From Psychroflexus salarius (GTDB lineage Bacteria; Bacteroidota; Bacteroidia; Flavobacteriales; Flavobacteriaceae), in contig NZ_FQTW01000005.1 of NCBI RefSeq assembly GCF_900129035.1, positions 124,001 through 188,000 of the forward strand: DNA of 64,000 nt. The letters are read 5' to 3'. A program made the translations under genes and the position numbers. Positions 20,292 to 28,640 of the stretch are shown one piece after another. Each line of letters starts with the position of its first letter. The stretch's first letter is position 1. Below the pieces are notes generated by a model. It did not search any database. It was given only the letters and a program-made list of their open reading frames with translations, and was not told where the DNA came from.

Positions 20292-21032
20292 ATGCTTAGT
20301 AAAAGTCAAATTAAATTAGTTAATAGTTTAAAACACAAAAAATTTAGGCAAAAACACCAATTATTTATTGTTGAAGGCGTAAAAGTAATCAAAGAAATTT
20401 TAAAAAGTAACTTAGAAGTTGAAGCTTTATTTGCAACAGTTGACTTATTCTCGTTTAATTCAGAAAACTTTTATTTAATATCAGAAACTGACTTAGCCAA
20501 AATCAGTGCTTTGTCAACGCCTCAAATTGCCTTAGCTTTAGTTAAAATTCCTAATAATAAGATAAATGTTCATCAACAAAACAGCTTAACTGTTGCTTTA
20601 GATGGTGTTCGTGACCCAGGTAATTTAGGAACAATAATTCGTTTGTGTGATTGGTTTGATGTTTCAACTTTAATTTGTTCTCCCGACACAGTAGATTGTT
20701 ATAACCCCAAAGTTGTACAAGCAACAATGGGTTCTTTAGTTCGTGTTGATATTGTTTATGAAGACTTAAACCAAGTTTTAACACAAACTAACTTACCAAT
20801 TTATGGAGCATTTATGAATGCTGAACCTATCTATTCAACCTATTTAGAACGCAATGGAATATTAGTCATGGGAAATGAGGCTAATGGCATTTCAACTGAA
20901 ATAGAAAACTTAATTACGCATAAAATTAGTATTCCAAAGTTTGGTTCTGCTGAGGTTGAAAGCTTAAATGTTGCCACAGCTACTTCAATTATGTTAAGTG
21001 AGTTTAAACGAAATCAATTTACTGAAAAGTGA
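20292..21032 (+). CDS. SpoU/TrmH-family RNA 2'-O-methyltransferase
   Basis: This 246-residue SPOUT enzyme has an N-terminal substrate-binding domain (KFRQKHQLFIVEGVKVIKE) and the catalytic knot motifs: motif 1 LDGVRDPGNLGTIIRLCDWF, motif 2 ILVMGNEANGIS and motif 3 VESLNVATATSIMLSEF. It methylates a ribose in rRNA or tRNA using S-adenosylmethionine; the exact position (RlmB-like or other) cannot be decided. It is divergent from tamL and its end overlaps the convergent porT by 14 bases. Confidence 0.92.
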   Translation: MLSKSQIKLVNSLKHKKFRQKHQLFIVEGVKVIKEILKSNLEVEALFATVDLFSFNSENFYLISETDLAKISALSTPQIALALVKIPNNKINVHQQNSLTVALDGVRDPGNLGTIIRLCDWFDVSTLICSPDTVDCYNPKVVQATMGSLVRVDIVYEDLNQVLTQTNLPIYGAFMNAEPIYSTYLERNGILVMGNEANGISTEIENLITHKISIPKFGSAEVESLNVATATSIMLSEFKRNQFTEK

Positions 21033-21711
21033 AGTTAATAAATATACCTCTTGACTTCATCTGTGCAATGTTTGAAGTCCACGGACTGTTAGGGTCATTA
21101 TCTCTTACCAGTTCATCTGTTAATCCAAAAATACCACGAATAGATGGTGAAAATTTAAAGTATTCTAGATAAAAGTCAATACCAAAACCAACTTCTAAAT
21201 TTACAACATTCGTCTTCATTCTAAATTCTCCAGCACTATTGTCGTCAGGATTGTCCTCATTGCTGGATAAATTATGAGAAATTGAAGCGCCACCAACTAA
21301 AAAGGGTTTAAAATTATTAATTCGTTTTGAAGAAAATTTTACAAGTAGCGGTATGTGAACATAAGATGATTTAACTTCTCTAATCGCCTCAAATTCTTCA
21401 TTAAATCCTGGAAATTCTAGAGTTCTATTAGCAAAAGCAACGCCAGGTTCAAGTCTTAAATCTATGTAATCATTAATTCTTAAATTTCCAACCAAACCCA
21501 CATTAAATCCCATATTTCTAGTCACTAGAACTTCAGCATTAATGTCTTTGTAGCGGGTATTAAATCCATAATTATTAAAACCAAGATAATAGCCCCAAGA
21601 CCAACGCTTCTTATCTATATTTTCCCGATTTAAAACACGTTCTTTTGAAAATAACTGTGCTTGTGATTGGTATGTAAAACATACTATAAGTACAAATAAT
21701 AACTTCTTCAT
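21019..21711 (-). CDS. porT: PorT, type IX secretion/gliding outer membrane protein
   Basis: The 230-residue protein starts with a signal peptide ending in SQAQ and is otherwise beta-strand rich with alternating aromatic residues, fitting an 8-stranded outer membrane barrel. The sequence (WSWGYYLGFNNYGFN, LRLEPGVAFANRTLEF) and the position directly after ubiE match PorT of Flavobacteriaceae, which is required for T9SS protein export. A T9SS cargo is encoded at 46.2-48.1 kb. The 5-base gap from ubiE indicates co-transcription. Confidence 0.85.
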   Translation of the reverse strand: MKKLLFVLIVCFTYQSQAQLFSKERVLNRENIDKKRWSWGYYLGFNNYGFNTRYKDINAEVLVTRNMGFNVGLVGNLRINDYIDLRLEPGVAFANRTLEFPGFNEEFEAIREVKSSYVHIPLLVKFSSKRINNFKPFLVGGASISHNLSSNEDNPDDNSAGEFRMKTNVVNLEVGFGIDFYLEYFKFSPSIRGIFGLTDELVRDNDPNSPWTSNIAQMKSRGIFINFTFQ

Positions 21712-21716
21712 GAAAA

Positions 21717-22445
21717 TTATTTTGATGCTGTGTATATTGTTGCTGCCCCGAAAGTTTGAGGCTTAAACTCTACATTTGTAAACCCATTTTTTTCTAAAAT
21801 ATTGCATAATTTTTTACCATACGGAAATTTAGATGCACTTTCACTTAAATACTGATATGCACTTTTATCTTTAGAAAATAACCGACCAATCATTGGTAAA
21901 ATAAATTTTGTGTAAACGGCATAGCCTTGTTTAAATGGAAACTTGCTAGGGACAGAAGTTTCTAGAATTACAAAAACCCCATTTTTTCTCAGTACACGCT
22001 GTATTTCAGATAAACCTTTGTCTAAATTTTCAAAGTTTCTAACGCCAAAAGCAACTGTTATTGCATCAAAACTATTGTCGCTATATGGAAGTTTTTCAGA
22101 GTCGGCTTGTACCATTTCAATCCGATTTTGTAACTTTTTCTGGTTTATTTTTTGTTGCCCAACACTTAACATTCCAGCTGAAATATCTAATCCTACAATT
22201 TTTTCAGCTTTAGAGTCAGCTAGAGCAATTGCAAGGTCACCTGTGCCAGTAGCAATATCTAAAATGCTTTTCGGTTTAGAGTCTTTTACTATTTTGATCA
22301 CTTTTTTACGCCAAGCTAAATCTGTTCCAAATGAAATTACTCTATTTAAATCGTCGTATCCAGTTGAAATATTATCAAACATTTGTTCAACCTGCTGCTT
22401 TTTCTTTAACTCAGAATTTTTATAAGGTTTTACTTCTTTTGCCAT
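21717..22445 (-). CDS. menG: Demethylmenaquinone methyltransferase
   Basis: From the ATG at 22445 this is a 242-residue class I methyltransferase. Motifs are VEQMFDNISTGYDDLNRVIS, the SAM-binding ILDIATGTGDLAIAL, VQADSEKLPYSDNSFD and VAFGVRNFENLDKGLSE. It performs the last step of menaquinone synthesis; Flavobacteriaceae use menaquinone, so the MenG role (also called UbiE) is inferred. An in-frame start at 22511 would add 22 residues but lies upstream of a TATCTTTG promoter box at 22460-22467, so the shorter form is preferred. Confidence 0.94.
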   Translation of the reverse strand: MAKEVKPYKNSELKKKQQVEQMFDNISTGYDDLNRVISFGTDLAWRKKVIKIVKDSKPKSILDIATGTGDLAIALADSKAEKIVGLDISAGMLSVGQQKINQKKLQNRIEMVQADSEKLPYSDNSFDAITVAFGVRNFENLDKGLSEIQRVLRKNGVFVILETSVPSKFPFKQGYAVYTKFILPMIGRLFSKDKSAYQYLSESASKFPYGKKLCNILEKNGFTNVEFKPQTFGAATIYTASK

Positions 22446-22459
22446 CAAGACTTTTTCTG

Positions 22460-22467
22460 CAAAGATA
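22460..22467 (-). promoter_or_regulatory. -7 box TATCTTTG of the menG-porT unit
   Basis: The box fits TA-N2-TTTG and ends 14 bases before the menG ATG, implying a leader of about ten bases. It is back-to-back with the trkA promoter. Confidence 0.6.
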
Positions 22468-22529
22468 ATTTTTAAATACAATCTAAATATTTTATACTTT
22501 AATTTTCTCATTCTCTTAATAATATCTGT

Positions 22530-22537
22530 TAAATTTG
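22530..22537 (+). promoter_or_regulatory. -7 box TAAATTTG of trkA
   Basis: The box matches the consensus and ends only 4 bases before the trkA ATG, so transcription would begin at or next to the start codon and the mRNA would be leaderless. No good -33 TTG is visible. Confidence 0.55.
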
Positions 22538-22541
22538 CTGT

Positions 22542-23891
22542 ATGAAAATATTAATTGCAGGAGCAGGAGAAGTTGGTTATCATCTTGCTAAGCTTTTCTC
22601 TTACGAATCTCATGATATAACTTTAATCGATGTGGATGAAGAACGTTTAGCTTATGCGGATAAACATCTTGATATTAGAACATTAGAAGGCGATGCTACC
22701 TCACCAACCAAATTGATAGAAGCCAATGTTGAAGTTACCGATTTGGTAATCTCTGTAACTTCAAACCAATCAATAAACATTACAGTTTGTGTTTTTTCTA
22801 AACAATTAGGTTGTAAGCGAACAGTCTCTCGTGTTTCTAACGACGACTTGATTAAAAATAAAGATCGCTTAGATATCAAGAGTTTAGGTATCGATGAGGT
22901 TATTTCACCTGAAGCTTTAGCTGCTGAAGAAATGCACTTATTGTTAAACCAATCAGGATTTACAGATACCTTCGAGTTTGAAAATGGCGCTTTAAAAATG
23001 ATAGGTTTAACCTTACGATCTAAAGCAGCATTTATAGGTAAAACTGTACAAGAAGCTGCTAAAGTTTATCCAGGTATTCATTTTGTGCCAATAGCCATGC
23101 AGCGTTTTGGTACTCAATATACCATCATACCACGAGGCGATACTGAGTTTAAACGTGGAGATCGTGTGTATTTTGTCACGGACGACGAAGGTCTTGAAGA
23201 GCTTTATAAACTAACAGGCGCTGAAAAAAGAGTTATAAAAAATGTTATGATTCTAGGCGGTAGCAATATTGGTCGAACACTAGCAAGCCAATTGAGCAGC
23301 AATAATTATAATGTCAAGCTAATTGAAAAAAATGATAAAAAGGCTTTACAAATTGCTGACAGCCTTCCTAATATATTAGTTATTAATGAAGATGGGAGAA
23401 ACGTAGGACTACTTGAAGAAGAGAATATTGAAAAAATGGATGCTTTTATAGCAGTGACCGAAAACTCTGAAACAAACATCATGTCTTGCCTTGTGGCCAA
23501 TACTAAAAACGTTAAAAAAACAATTGCCTTAGTTGAAAATATGGATTATTTTCAACTGAGCCATAACATTGGTATCAACTCTTTAGTCAATAAAAAATTG
23601 ATAGCAGCCAATAATATTTTTAGATACATTCGTAAAGGAGATTTAGTGGCGATGACTAAACTCAATAACATGAATGCAGAGTTAATGGAGTTTAAAGTAA
23701 AGTCAACTTCATTAGTTTGTGGTAATAGTATTGCTGAAATTGACTTCCCAAGAACGGCGGTCGTTGGTGGTGTAATTAGAGACGGCAAAGGAGAAATTGC
23801 GCTTGGTGATTTTGTGGTCAAGGAAGGCGACCATGTTGTGGTTTGCTGCTTACCAAAATCAATTAAACGTGTTGAAAAGCTTTTTTGTTAA
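22542..23891 (+). CDS. trkA: Trk system potassium uptake protein TrkA
   Basis: This cytoplasmic protein of 449 residues has two tandem RCK units, each an NAD(H)-binding Rossmann domain (IAGAGEVGYHLAKLF near the start; MILGGSNIGRTLAS near residue 233) followed by a TrkA-C domain. It gates the TrkH channel and controls potassium uptake according to nucleotide state. Its stop overlaps the ATG of trkH by one base (TAATG), a classic coupled pair. Confidence 0.95.
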   Translation: MKILIAGAGEVGYHLAKLFSYESHDITLIDVDEERLAYADKHLDIRTLEGDATSPTKLIEANVEVTDLVISVTSNQSINITVCVFSKQLGCKRTVSRVSNDDLIKNKDRLDIKSLGIDEVISPEALAAEEMHLLLNQSGFTDTFEFENGALKMIGLTLRSKAAFIGKTVQEAAKVYPGIHFVPIAMQRFGTQYTIIPRGDTEFKRGDRVYFVTDDEGLEELYKLTGAEKRVIKNVMILGGSNIGRTLASQLSSNNYNVKLIEKNDKKALQIADSLPNILVINEDGRNVGLLEEENIEKMDAFIAVTENSETNIMSCLVANTKNVKKTIALVENMDYFQLSHNIGINSLVNKKLIAANNIFRYIRKGDLVAMTKLNNMNAELMEFKVKSTSLVCGNSIAEIDFPRTAVVGGVIRDGKGEIALGDFVVKEGDHVVVCCLPKSIKRVEKLFC

Positions 23892-25387
23892 TGAGATCTA
23901 TAAATTACAAAATTGTATTTCATACCTTAGGGTTAATCTTAATCTTTAATGGCGCTTTTATGTTAATACCAACATTAACCAGTTGGTATTATGGCGAATC
24001 CGAAACTTTGGGGATTGCTTCAGCAGCAATTACAACATTATTTGTAGGCTTCTTAATTATGTTTGTGACCCGTTTTCACGATAAATCAATTCAGCAGAAA
24101 GAAGGCTATTTAATTGTAACTTTCAGTTGGATTTTCATGGTGATTAGCGGTATGTTACCTTATATTTTCACGAAATCAATTCCACAGATTACAGATGCGT
24201 TTTTTGAAACAATGTCTGGTTATACTACAACAGGATCATCTATTTTAAGTGATATAGAAGTTTTACCTAATGGTATTTTACTTTGGCGAAGCTTAACACA
24301 TTGGATAGGCGGTATGGGAATAATTGTTTTAGCTGTTGCTATTTTTCCTTTATTCGGAATTGGCGGTATGCAGCTTTTTTCTGCGGAAGCACCAGGTCCA
24401 AGTGCTGATAAATTGAAACCAAGAATAGCAGATACAGCCAAACGATTGTGGTTAATTTATCTAGGTTACACCATAGTTGAAGCTATTTTACTTAACATAG
24501 CAGGCATGACCCTTTTTGATGCAGTTAATCATGCACTAAGTACCTTATCTACAGGAGGCTTTTCAACTAAAAATGAAAGTTTAGCTTATTGGAATGATCA
24601 GCCAATGATTCAATATATTATTATTCTATTCATGTTTTTAGCTGGTACTAACTTTGTAGTAAGTTATTATGGTTTTAAACTGAACTTTAGAAAAGTATTA
24701 GCTAATGAAGAGTTTAAGGTTTTTACAATTTTTGTTGTTGTTTTTACAACTTTAGCAACCCTATTAATTTACTTTCAAGCAGATGTAAGCTTTTCATCAG
24801 TAAATCACCCTGAAGTTCTTGGTGCTTTTGAAAGTGCATTTAGGCATGCTATTTTCCAGGTTTTGGCCATTATAACCACAACAGGATTTGTCTCTGCTGA
24901 CTACACAATGTGGGTACCATTTTTAACAGTAATGTTTTTTGGTTTATTTTTTCTAGGTGGTTCAGCAGGCTCAACTTCAGGAGGCGTTAAAGTTGTAAGA
25001 CATTTAATTATGATTAAAAATGGAATCCTTGAATTTAAGCGAATATTACATCCTAATGCCGTTTTGCCGGTAAGATACGCGAAACGTGCTGTTAATTCTC
25101 AAATTGTATATAACATTTTAGGATTTTTTATTTTGTACATGCTATCATTTATTATTGGTGCTGTTGTACTTGGTGCTTTAGGCTTAAACCTTGAAACCGC
25201 TATTGGAGGTGCTGCCTCTTCACTTGGTAATGTGGGGCCAGCTTTTGGTGAGTTAGGACCAGTAGATAATTATTCGGCCTTACCGACTGCTGCAAAATGG
25301 TGGTGTAGCTTCTTGATGCTTATTGGCAGATTAGAATTGTTTACCGTACTGATTATATTAACTCCATTTTTTTGGCGTGATCGTTAA
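23891..25387 (+). CDS. trkH: Trk system potassium uptake channel TrkH
   Basis: This 498-residue integral membrane protein has four pore-loop repeats characteristic of Trk/Ktr channels; the filter-like segments include SGYTTTGSS, STGGFSTKN, TTTGFVSAD and the final ASSLGNVGPAFG. It forms the membrane pore for potassium uptake together with TrkA. The ATG at 23891 overlaps the trkA stop. A TTG two codons earlier is possible but unnecessary. Confidence 0.95.
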   Translation: MRSINYKIVFHTLGLILIFNGAFMLIPTLTSWYYGESETLGIASAAITTLFVGFLIMFVTRFHDKSIQQKEGYLIVTFSWIFMVISGMLPYIFTKSIPQITDAFFETMSGYTTTGSSILSDIEVLPNGILLWRSLTHWIGGMGIIVLAVAIFPLFGIGGMQLFSAEAPGPSADKLKPRIADTAKRLWLIYLGYTIVEAILLNIAGMTLFDAVNHALSTLSTGGFSTKNESLAYWNDQPMIQYIIILFMFLAGTNFVVSYYGFKLNFRKVLANEEFKVFTIFVVVFTTLATLLIYFQADVSFSSVNHPEVLGAFESAFRHAIFQVLAIITTTGFVSADYTMWVPFLTVMFFGLFFLGGSAGSTSGGVKVVRHLIMIKNGILEFKRILHPNAVLPVRYAKRAVNSQIVYNILGFFILYMLSFIIGAVVLGALGLNLETAIGGAASSLGNVGPAFGELGPVDNYSALPTAAKWWCSFLMLIGRLELFTVLIILTPFFWRDR

Positions 25388-25438
25388 TTATAATTTCAGG
25401 TTTATTACCCTTATTTAAATGAATATTAAATTCAAAAT

Positions 25439-25759
25439 ATGAGTTTCGGCGCTGGACATACACAAGATATGATTAATCGTATAAAGCAAAACAAAGCTCA
25501 ACGCGCGTCTAAGCGAAAGAAATTTAAAGAAAATAATCATGAGGGAATTTATGTTAACTATGAAAAATCGAAAGAAATAAATTCAAAAACAATCCCAAAA
25601 AAGAAACTGACTAAAATTAAGAAAGAGATTCGTAAAACGGCAAGGAAAAATCGTAAAAGAAATATCTTTATTTATATGATATTATTTTCCAGTGTTCTCG
25701 CTTTACTCATAAGTCTGTTATTGTGGTTAAATGAATCTCCAACAGTTCTTTATGATTGA
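25439..25759 (+). CDS. Small basic single-pass membrane protein of unknown function
   Basis: The 106-residue product is very rich in Lys and Arg over its first 78 residues (for example KTARKNRKRN) and then has one hydrophobic helix (IFIYMILFSSVLALLISLLLW, given here as residues about 79-98) with a short tail. This predicts a C-terminally anchored protein with a basic cytoplasmic domain. I do not recognise a named family. It lies 51 bases after trkH in the same direction and may be co-transcribed with the potassium uptake genes; that is only an inference. Confidence 0.6.
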   Translation: MSFGAGHTQDMINRIKQNKAQRASKRKKFKENNHEGIYVNYEKSKEINSKTIPKKKLTKIKKEIRKTARKNRKRNIFIYMILFSSVLALLISLLLWLNESPTVLYD

Positions 25760-26110
25760 TTACCCAAAAAAGCAGGCATGCTCATCTTGTTTTATCACTT
25801 CTATAATTTTATCTATTCGGTTTGACTCAGGAAAAGGTTTATATAATTCCCATTTGCCACTTGAACGCATCCAGTAGAGTTTCCATAGTTGTTGGGTTTT
25901 TATGAATTGAATTTTTGCAAATTCAAATCGCTCTTTGGTCTCTGGATTTCTCCAATTTGGTCTAACTTGAAATAGCTTAAATGTCTTGTTAGTGTAGATG
26001 TAAGAAATATCAACTTCTTTCCTAATTTCAGGATCTTCAGGTCTAATAGATTCAATATAGTCTTTTACTAAAGATTCATTGATATCTATGATATCATCGT
26101 TATTTTACAT
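25760..26110 (-). pseudogene. DUF3024 family gene without a usable start codon
   Basis: On the minus strand an open frame of 114 sense codons reads NNDDIIDINESLVKDY and continues through FKLFQVRPNWRNP, FAKIQFIKTQQLWKLYWMR, SSGKWELYKPFPES to DEHACFFG and a stop. This is the typical DUF3024 pattern including the terminal CFFG. At the 5' end the only in-frame ATG is followed at once by TAA; the next in-frame ATG is about 75 codons later, inside the conserved core. Either codon 2 became a stop or a start codon was lost (an ATA stands just before DINESL). It is therefore probably inactive unless a rare start such as ATA or ATT is used. It lies 22 bases downstream of the 485-residue gene. Confidence 0.8.
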
Positions 26111-26132
26111 TTAAATTAAATTAATAAATACT

Positions 26133-27590
26133 TTAATAGCCAACTTGTTCTGGCTCTCCGTATTCTCGTTGAAATAAATTATGTTCCTTAATCATTTTAG
26201 CAGTTTGTTCTGGCAGAGCATCTTCCCAACCTTCTTCATCATTAGAAATCATCTTTAATACTTGTCTAGAAAAAATGCCAAGAATCTCTTGGTCATAATT
26301 TTCAACATCAACTACGCGACCATTATTTTTGAAGAATTTATACAACTCCTTCATTCTAGGGTGAACTTTCAAGTTTTGACTTGTTGTAACTTCACCTGTA
26401 TTAGGATTTTTATAAGGATATAGATAAACACGTAAATCTTTAAAGAATAATTTACCGAAAGCCTCTAAAATTCCACCACTTAAATGTCTGTAGTAACGTT
26501 CATCAAAAATATCAACAAGATTATTTACGCCCATAGCCAATGCCATGCGTTCTTTGGTATAATTTGAAAAATATTCTACCAATTTGTAGTATTCTTGAAA
26601 ATTAGAGATTAAAACCGTATGTCCTAAAGAGCAAAGAAGTTTTGCGCGGTCCATAAAGTCTTCTTCATCAATTTCACCTTCAGAGCGTAGGTTAGATAAA
26701 GTAATTTCAAAAATCACTTGAATGTTATTTTCGTCTACTTTATTTTCTTTCTTGAAAATTTCAAGTGATTTCTCGTAAATATCTTCGTTTACTTTGGTGA
26801 CCGGTCTAAAACTACCGCGCAGTGCAAGAACATTTTTTTTGTAAAGAACCTTAGCAGGAAGAACGTTATTACCATCTGGAGAAAACATAACAGCTTCAGT
26901 CATATTATACTTAAGCAGTTGTAGACTCATTAAACGGTTATCAACATCTTTAAATTGAGGCCCAGAAAAATTAATGGTATCAACCTCTATTTGGTCTTTA
27001 TCAATATGGTCATATAAGTCTTTTAAAACCTGTTTTGCATTGTTGTGTGCATAATAAGCCGCATAAATTAAGTTTGTCCCTAAAATTCCAAGTGTGTTTT
27101 GTTGTAAACGTGCATCATTTTCTTTAAACCGAATGTGAAGCACAATTTTGTTGTAGTCACCATTAGGTTCTAGTTGATATTTTATGCCAACCCAGCCATG
27201 ACCTTTATATCGCTTTGCAAAATCAATTGTAGCAACAGTGTTAGCGTAAGTGAAAAATAATTTATTTGGATGTTTATCTCTTGAAATGCGTTCTTCAATT
27301 AATCGTGTTTCATGATCGAGCATTTTATGGAGTCTACTTTCGGTTACATAGCGTCTATCAGGTTCTGTTCCATAAATCGCATCACTAAAATCTTTATCAT
27401 AAGCACTCATGGTTTTAGCAATTGTTCCTGAAGAACCTCCAGCTCTAAAAAAATTCCTTACCGTTTCTTGACCAGCACCAATTTCAGCGAAGGTTCCATA
27501 AATATTTTCGTTAAGGTTAATTCGTAATGCTTTGTTTTTGACAGATGGTTTGCTTTCAAAGTCTTTATCACCAAGAATTTTTATAGGCAT
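26133..27590 (-). CDS. Conserved 485-residue protein of unknown function
   Basis: The start is taken at 27590 (MPIKILGDKDFES), because a longer frame to 27704 would run over the divergent gene and the promoter. I recognise a widely conserved, highly similar bacterial family that databases often label nicotinate-nucleotide adenylyltransferase or TonB-dependent receptor. Neither label fits: there is no HIGH nucleotidyltransferase motif, no signal peptide and no barrel. Conserved-looking segments are GTFAEIGAGQETVRNFFRAG, LFFTYANTVATIDFA, KGHGWVGIKY, INFSGPQF and ALRGSFRPVTKVN. It is probably cytoplasmic. The promoter is shared back-to-back with a PhnP-like hydrolase. Confidence 0.8.
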   Translation of the reverse strand: MPIKILGDKDFESKPSVKNKALRINLNENIYGTFAEIGAGQETVRNFFRAGGSSGTIAKTMSAYDKDFSDAIYGTEPDRRYVTESRLHKMLDHETRLIEERISRDKHPNKLFFTYANTVATIDFAKRYKGHGWVGIKYQLEPNGDYNKIVLHIRFKENDARLQQNTLGILGTNLIYAAYYAHNNAKQVLKDLYDHIDKDQIEVDTINFSGPQFKDVDNRLMSLQLLKYNMTEAVMFSPDGNNVLPAKVLYKKNVLALRGSFRPVTKVNEDIYEKSLEIFKKENKVDENNIQVIFEITLSNLRSEGEIDEEDFMDRAKLLCSLGHTVLISNFQEYYKLVEYFSNYTKERMALAMGVNNLVDIFDERYYRHLSGGILEAFGKLFFKDLRVYLYPYKNPNTGEVTTSQNLKVHPRMKELYKFFKNNGRVVDVENYDQEILGIFSRQVLKMISNDEEGWEDALPEQTAKMIKEHNLFQREYGEPEQVGY

Positions 27591-27633
27591 AGTAGGAATT
27601 TTGTGAGTTTTAAAACAATTACTTAAACTTATA

Positions 27634-27662
27634 CAAAAGTAGGTATTTGTGGGTTCAAACAA
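27634..27662 (-). promoter_or_regulatory. Promoter of the 485-residue protein gene
   Basis: Minus-strand TTG (27662-27660), an 18-base spacer and TACTTTTG (27641-27634) form a nearly ideal Bacteroidota promoter (consensus TTG-N19-TANNTTTG). The box ends 43 bases before the chosen ATG, which supports the shorter start. Confidence 0.65.
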
Positions 27663-27673
27663 AAAATATTCTC

Positions 27674-27681
27674 TAGTTTTG
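27674..27681 (+). promoter_or_regulatory. -7 box TAGTTTTG of the metallohydrolase gene
   Basis: The box matches TA-N2-TTTG and ends 17 bases before the ATG at 27699. Confidence 0.5.
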
Positions 27682-27698
27682 TGTGAAATCTTTAACTT

Positions 27699-28460
27699 AT
27701 GCAATTAACATTTTTGGGCACAGGAACCTCTCAAGGAATACCAATTATCGGTAGTCAACATCCAGTTTGTTTAAGCAGTAATCCAAAAGATAAACGTTTA
27801 AGAGTTTCGGTTTTAATTGAATGGGATAATTACAGCTATGTTATTGATTGTGGTCCAGATTTTAGGCAGCAAATGTTAGCACAAAATGTGTCAAAAATCG
27901 ATGGTATTTTGTTTACTCATGAGCACAATGACCACGTTGTTGGTTTAGACGATATTAGGCCTTTTTATTTTAGACAGGGAAATATTTCAATTTATGCGCA
28001 TCAACGAGTGGTTGAGGCTTTAAAACAGCGTTTTTCTTATGTGTTTGAAGTCGAAAATAAGTATCCTGGCGCACCAACTTTAGATGTTAATTACATTACT
28101 AACTCAGATTTTAAATTAGGAAATAAAGTTGTTTCACCAGTTGAAGTTTTGCATGGAAATCTACAAGTCTTCGGTTTTAGAATAGGCGATATGGCTTATG
28201 TTACCGATGCTAAAACTATTTCTAAGACAGAATTAAACAAACTTAAAGGTTTAAAAGTACTTGTACTTAATGCCTTGAGAATTGAAGAACATCACTCGCA
28301 TTTAAATCTTGATCAAGCCTTAGAAATAGTTGAGTATTTAAAACCTGAACAAACTTATTTTACGCATATTTCTCATCACTTAGGTTTTCATGATGAAATT
28401 GATGCTCAGCTACCTGATGGCGTTAATTTAGCTTATGATAATTTAAAAATATCAATTTAA
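27699..28460 (+). CDS. PhnP-like metallo-beta-lactamase-fold hydrolase
   Basis: At 253 residues the protein has the MBL signature HEHNDHVVGLDD near residue 74, an N-terminal GTGTSQGIP, DCGPDFRQQ, and later His ligands at EVLHGN and FTHISHHLG. The architecture resembles the PhnP phosphodiesterase branch, which acts on cyclic phosphate esters; most Bacteroidota copies are not part of a phosphonate pathway and the true substrate is open. The 59-residue gene starts right after its stop. Confidence 0.85.
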   Translation: MQLTFLGTGTSQGIPIIGSQHPVCLSSNPKDKRLRVSVLIEWDNYSYVIDCGPDFRQQMLAQNVSKIDGILFTHEHNDHVVGLDDIRPFYFRQGNISIYAHQRVVEALKQRFSYVFEVENKYPGAPTLDVNYITNSDFKLGNKVVSPVEVLHGNLQVFGFRIGDMAYVTDAKTISKTELNKLKGLKVLVLNALRIEEHHSHLNLDQALEIVEYLKPEQTYFTHISHHLGFHDEIDAQLPDGVNLAYDNLKISI

Positions 28461-28640
28461 ATGAAACGAAATATCTACCTGTATTTATTTGTATTTAGTG
28501 CGCTAATCGCTATTTTTATTTACTTCAATTTTAAAGCAGTTGTCGACCAACAGAAGTCTCAAATTGAACAACTTCAAAATAAAGTTGAACGCCTTCAAGA
28601 TGAAAATAGAAACTTGCTTAAAGAAATAGAAGAAATTTAA
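28461..28640 (+). CDS. 59-residue membrane-anchored coiled-coil protein
   Basis: The ATG immediately follows the stop of the metallohydrolase gene (no gap), giving MKRNIYLYLFVFSALIAIF as a single N-terminal membrane helix. The rest (residues about 27-59) is a charged heptad pattern ending QLQNKVERLQDENRNLLKEI, a clear coiled coil. This looks like a small FtsB/FtsL-type or dimerising anchor, but the family is not recognised. The last four bases overlap the convergent esterase gene. Translation is likely coupled to the upstream gene. Confidence 0.7.
   Translation: MKRNIYLYLFVFSALIAIFIYFNFKAVVDQQKSQIEQLQNKVERLQDENRNLLKEIEEI

Noticed and set aside
20265-20309. Upstream start for tamL
   Set aside because: It would overlap the divergent methyltransferase gene and put 15 residues in front of the lipoprotein signal.
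21943-22425. A 160-codon plus-strand open frame opposite menG
   Set aside because: It lies entirely antisense to a clear methyltransferase gene, is Ser/Phe-rich in the way shadow frames are, and shows no domain or promoter.
22446-22511. Upstream start for menG
   Set aside because: The frame crosses the TATCTTTG promoter box, and the added residues are not typical of the family.
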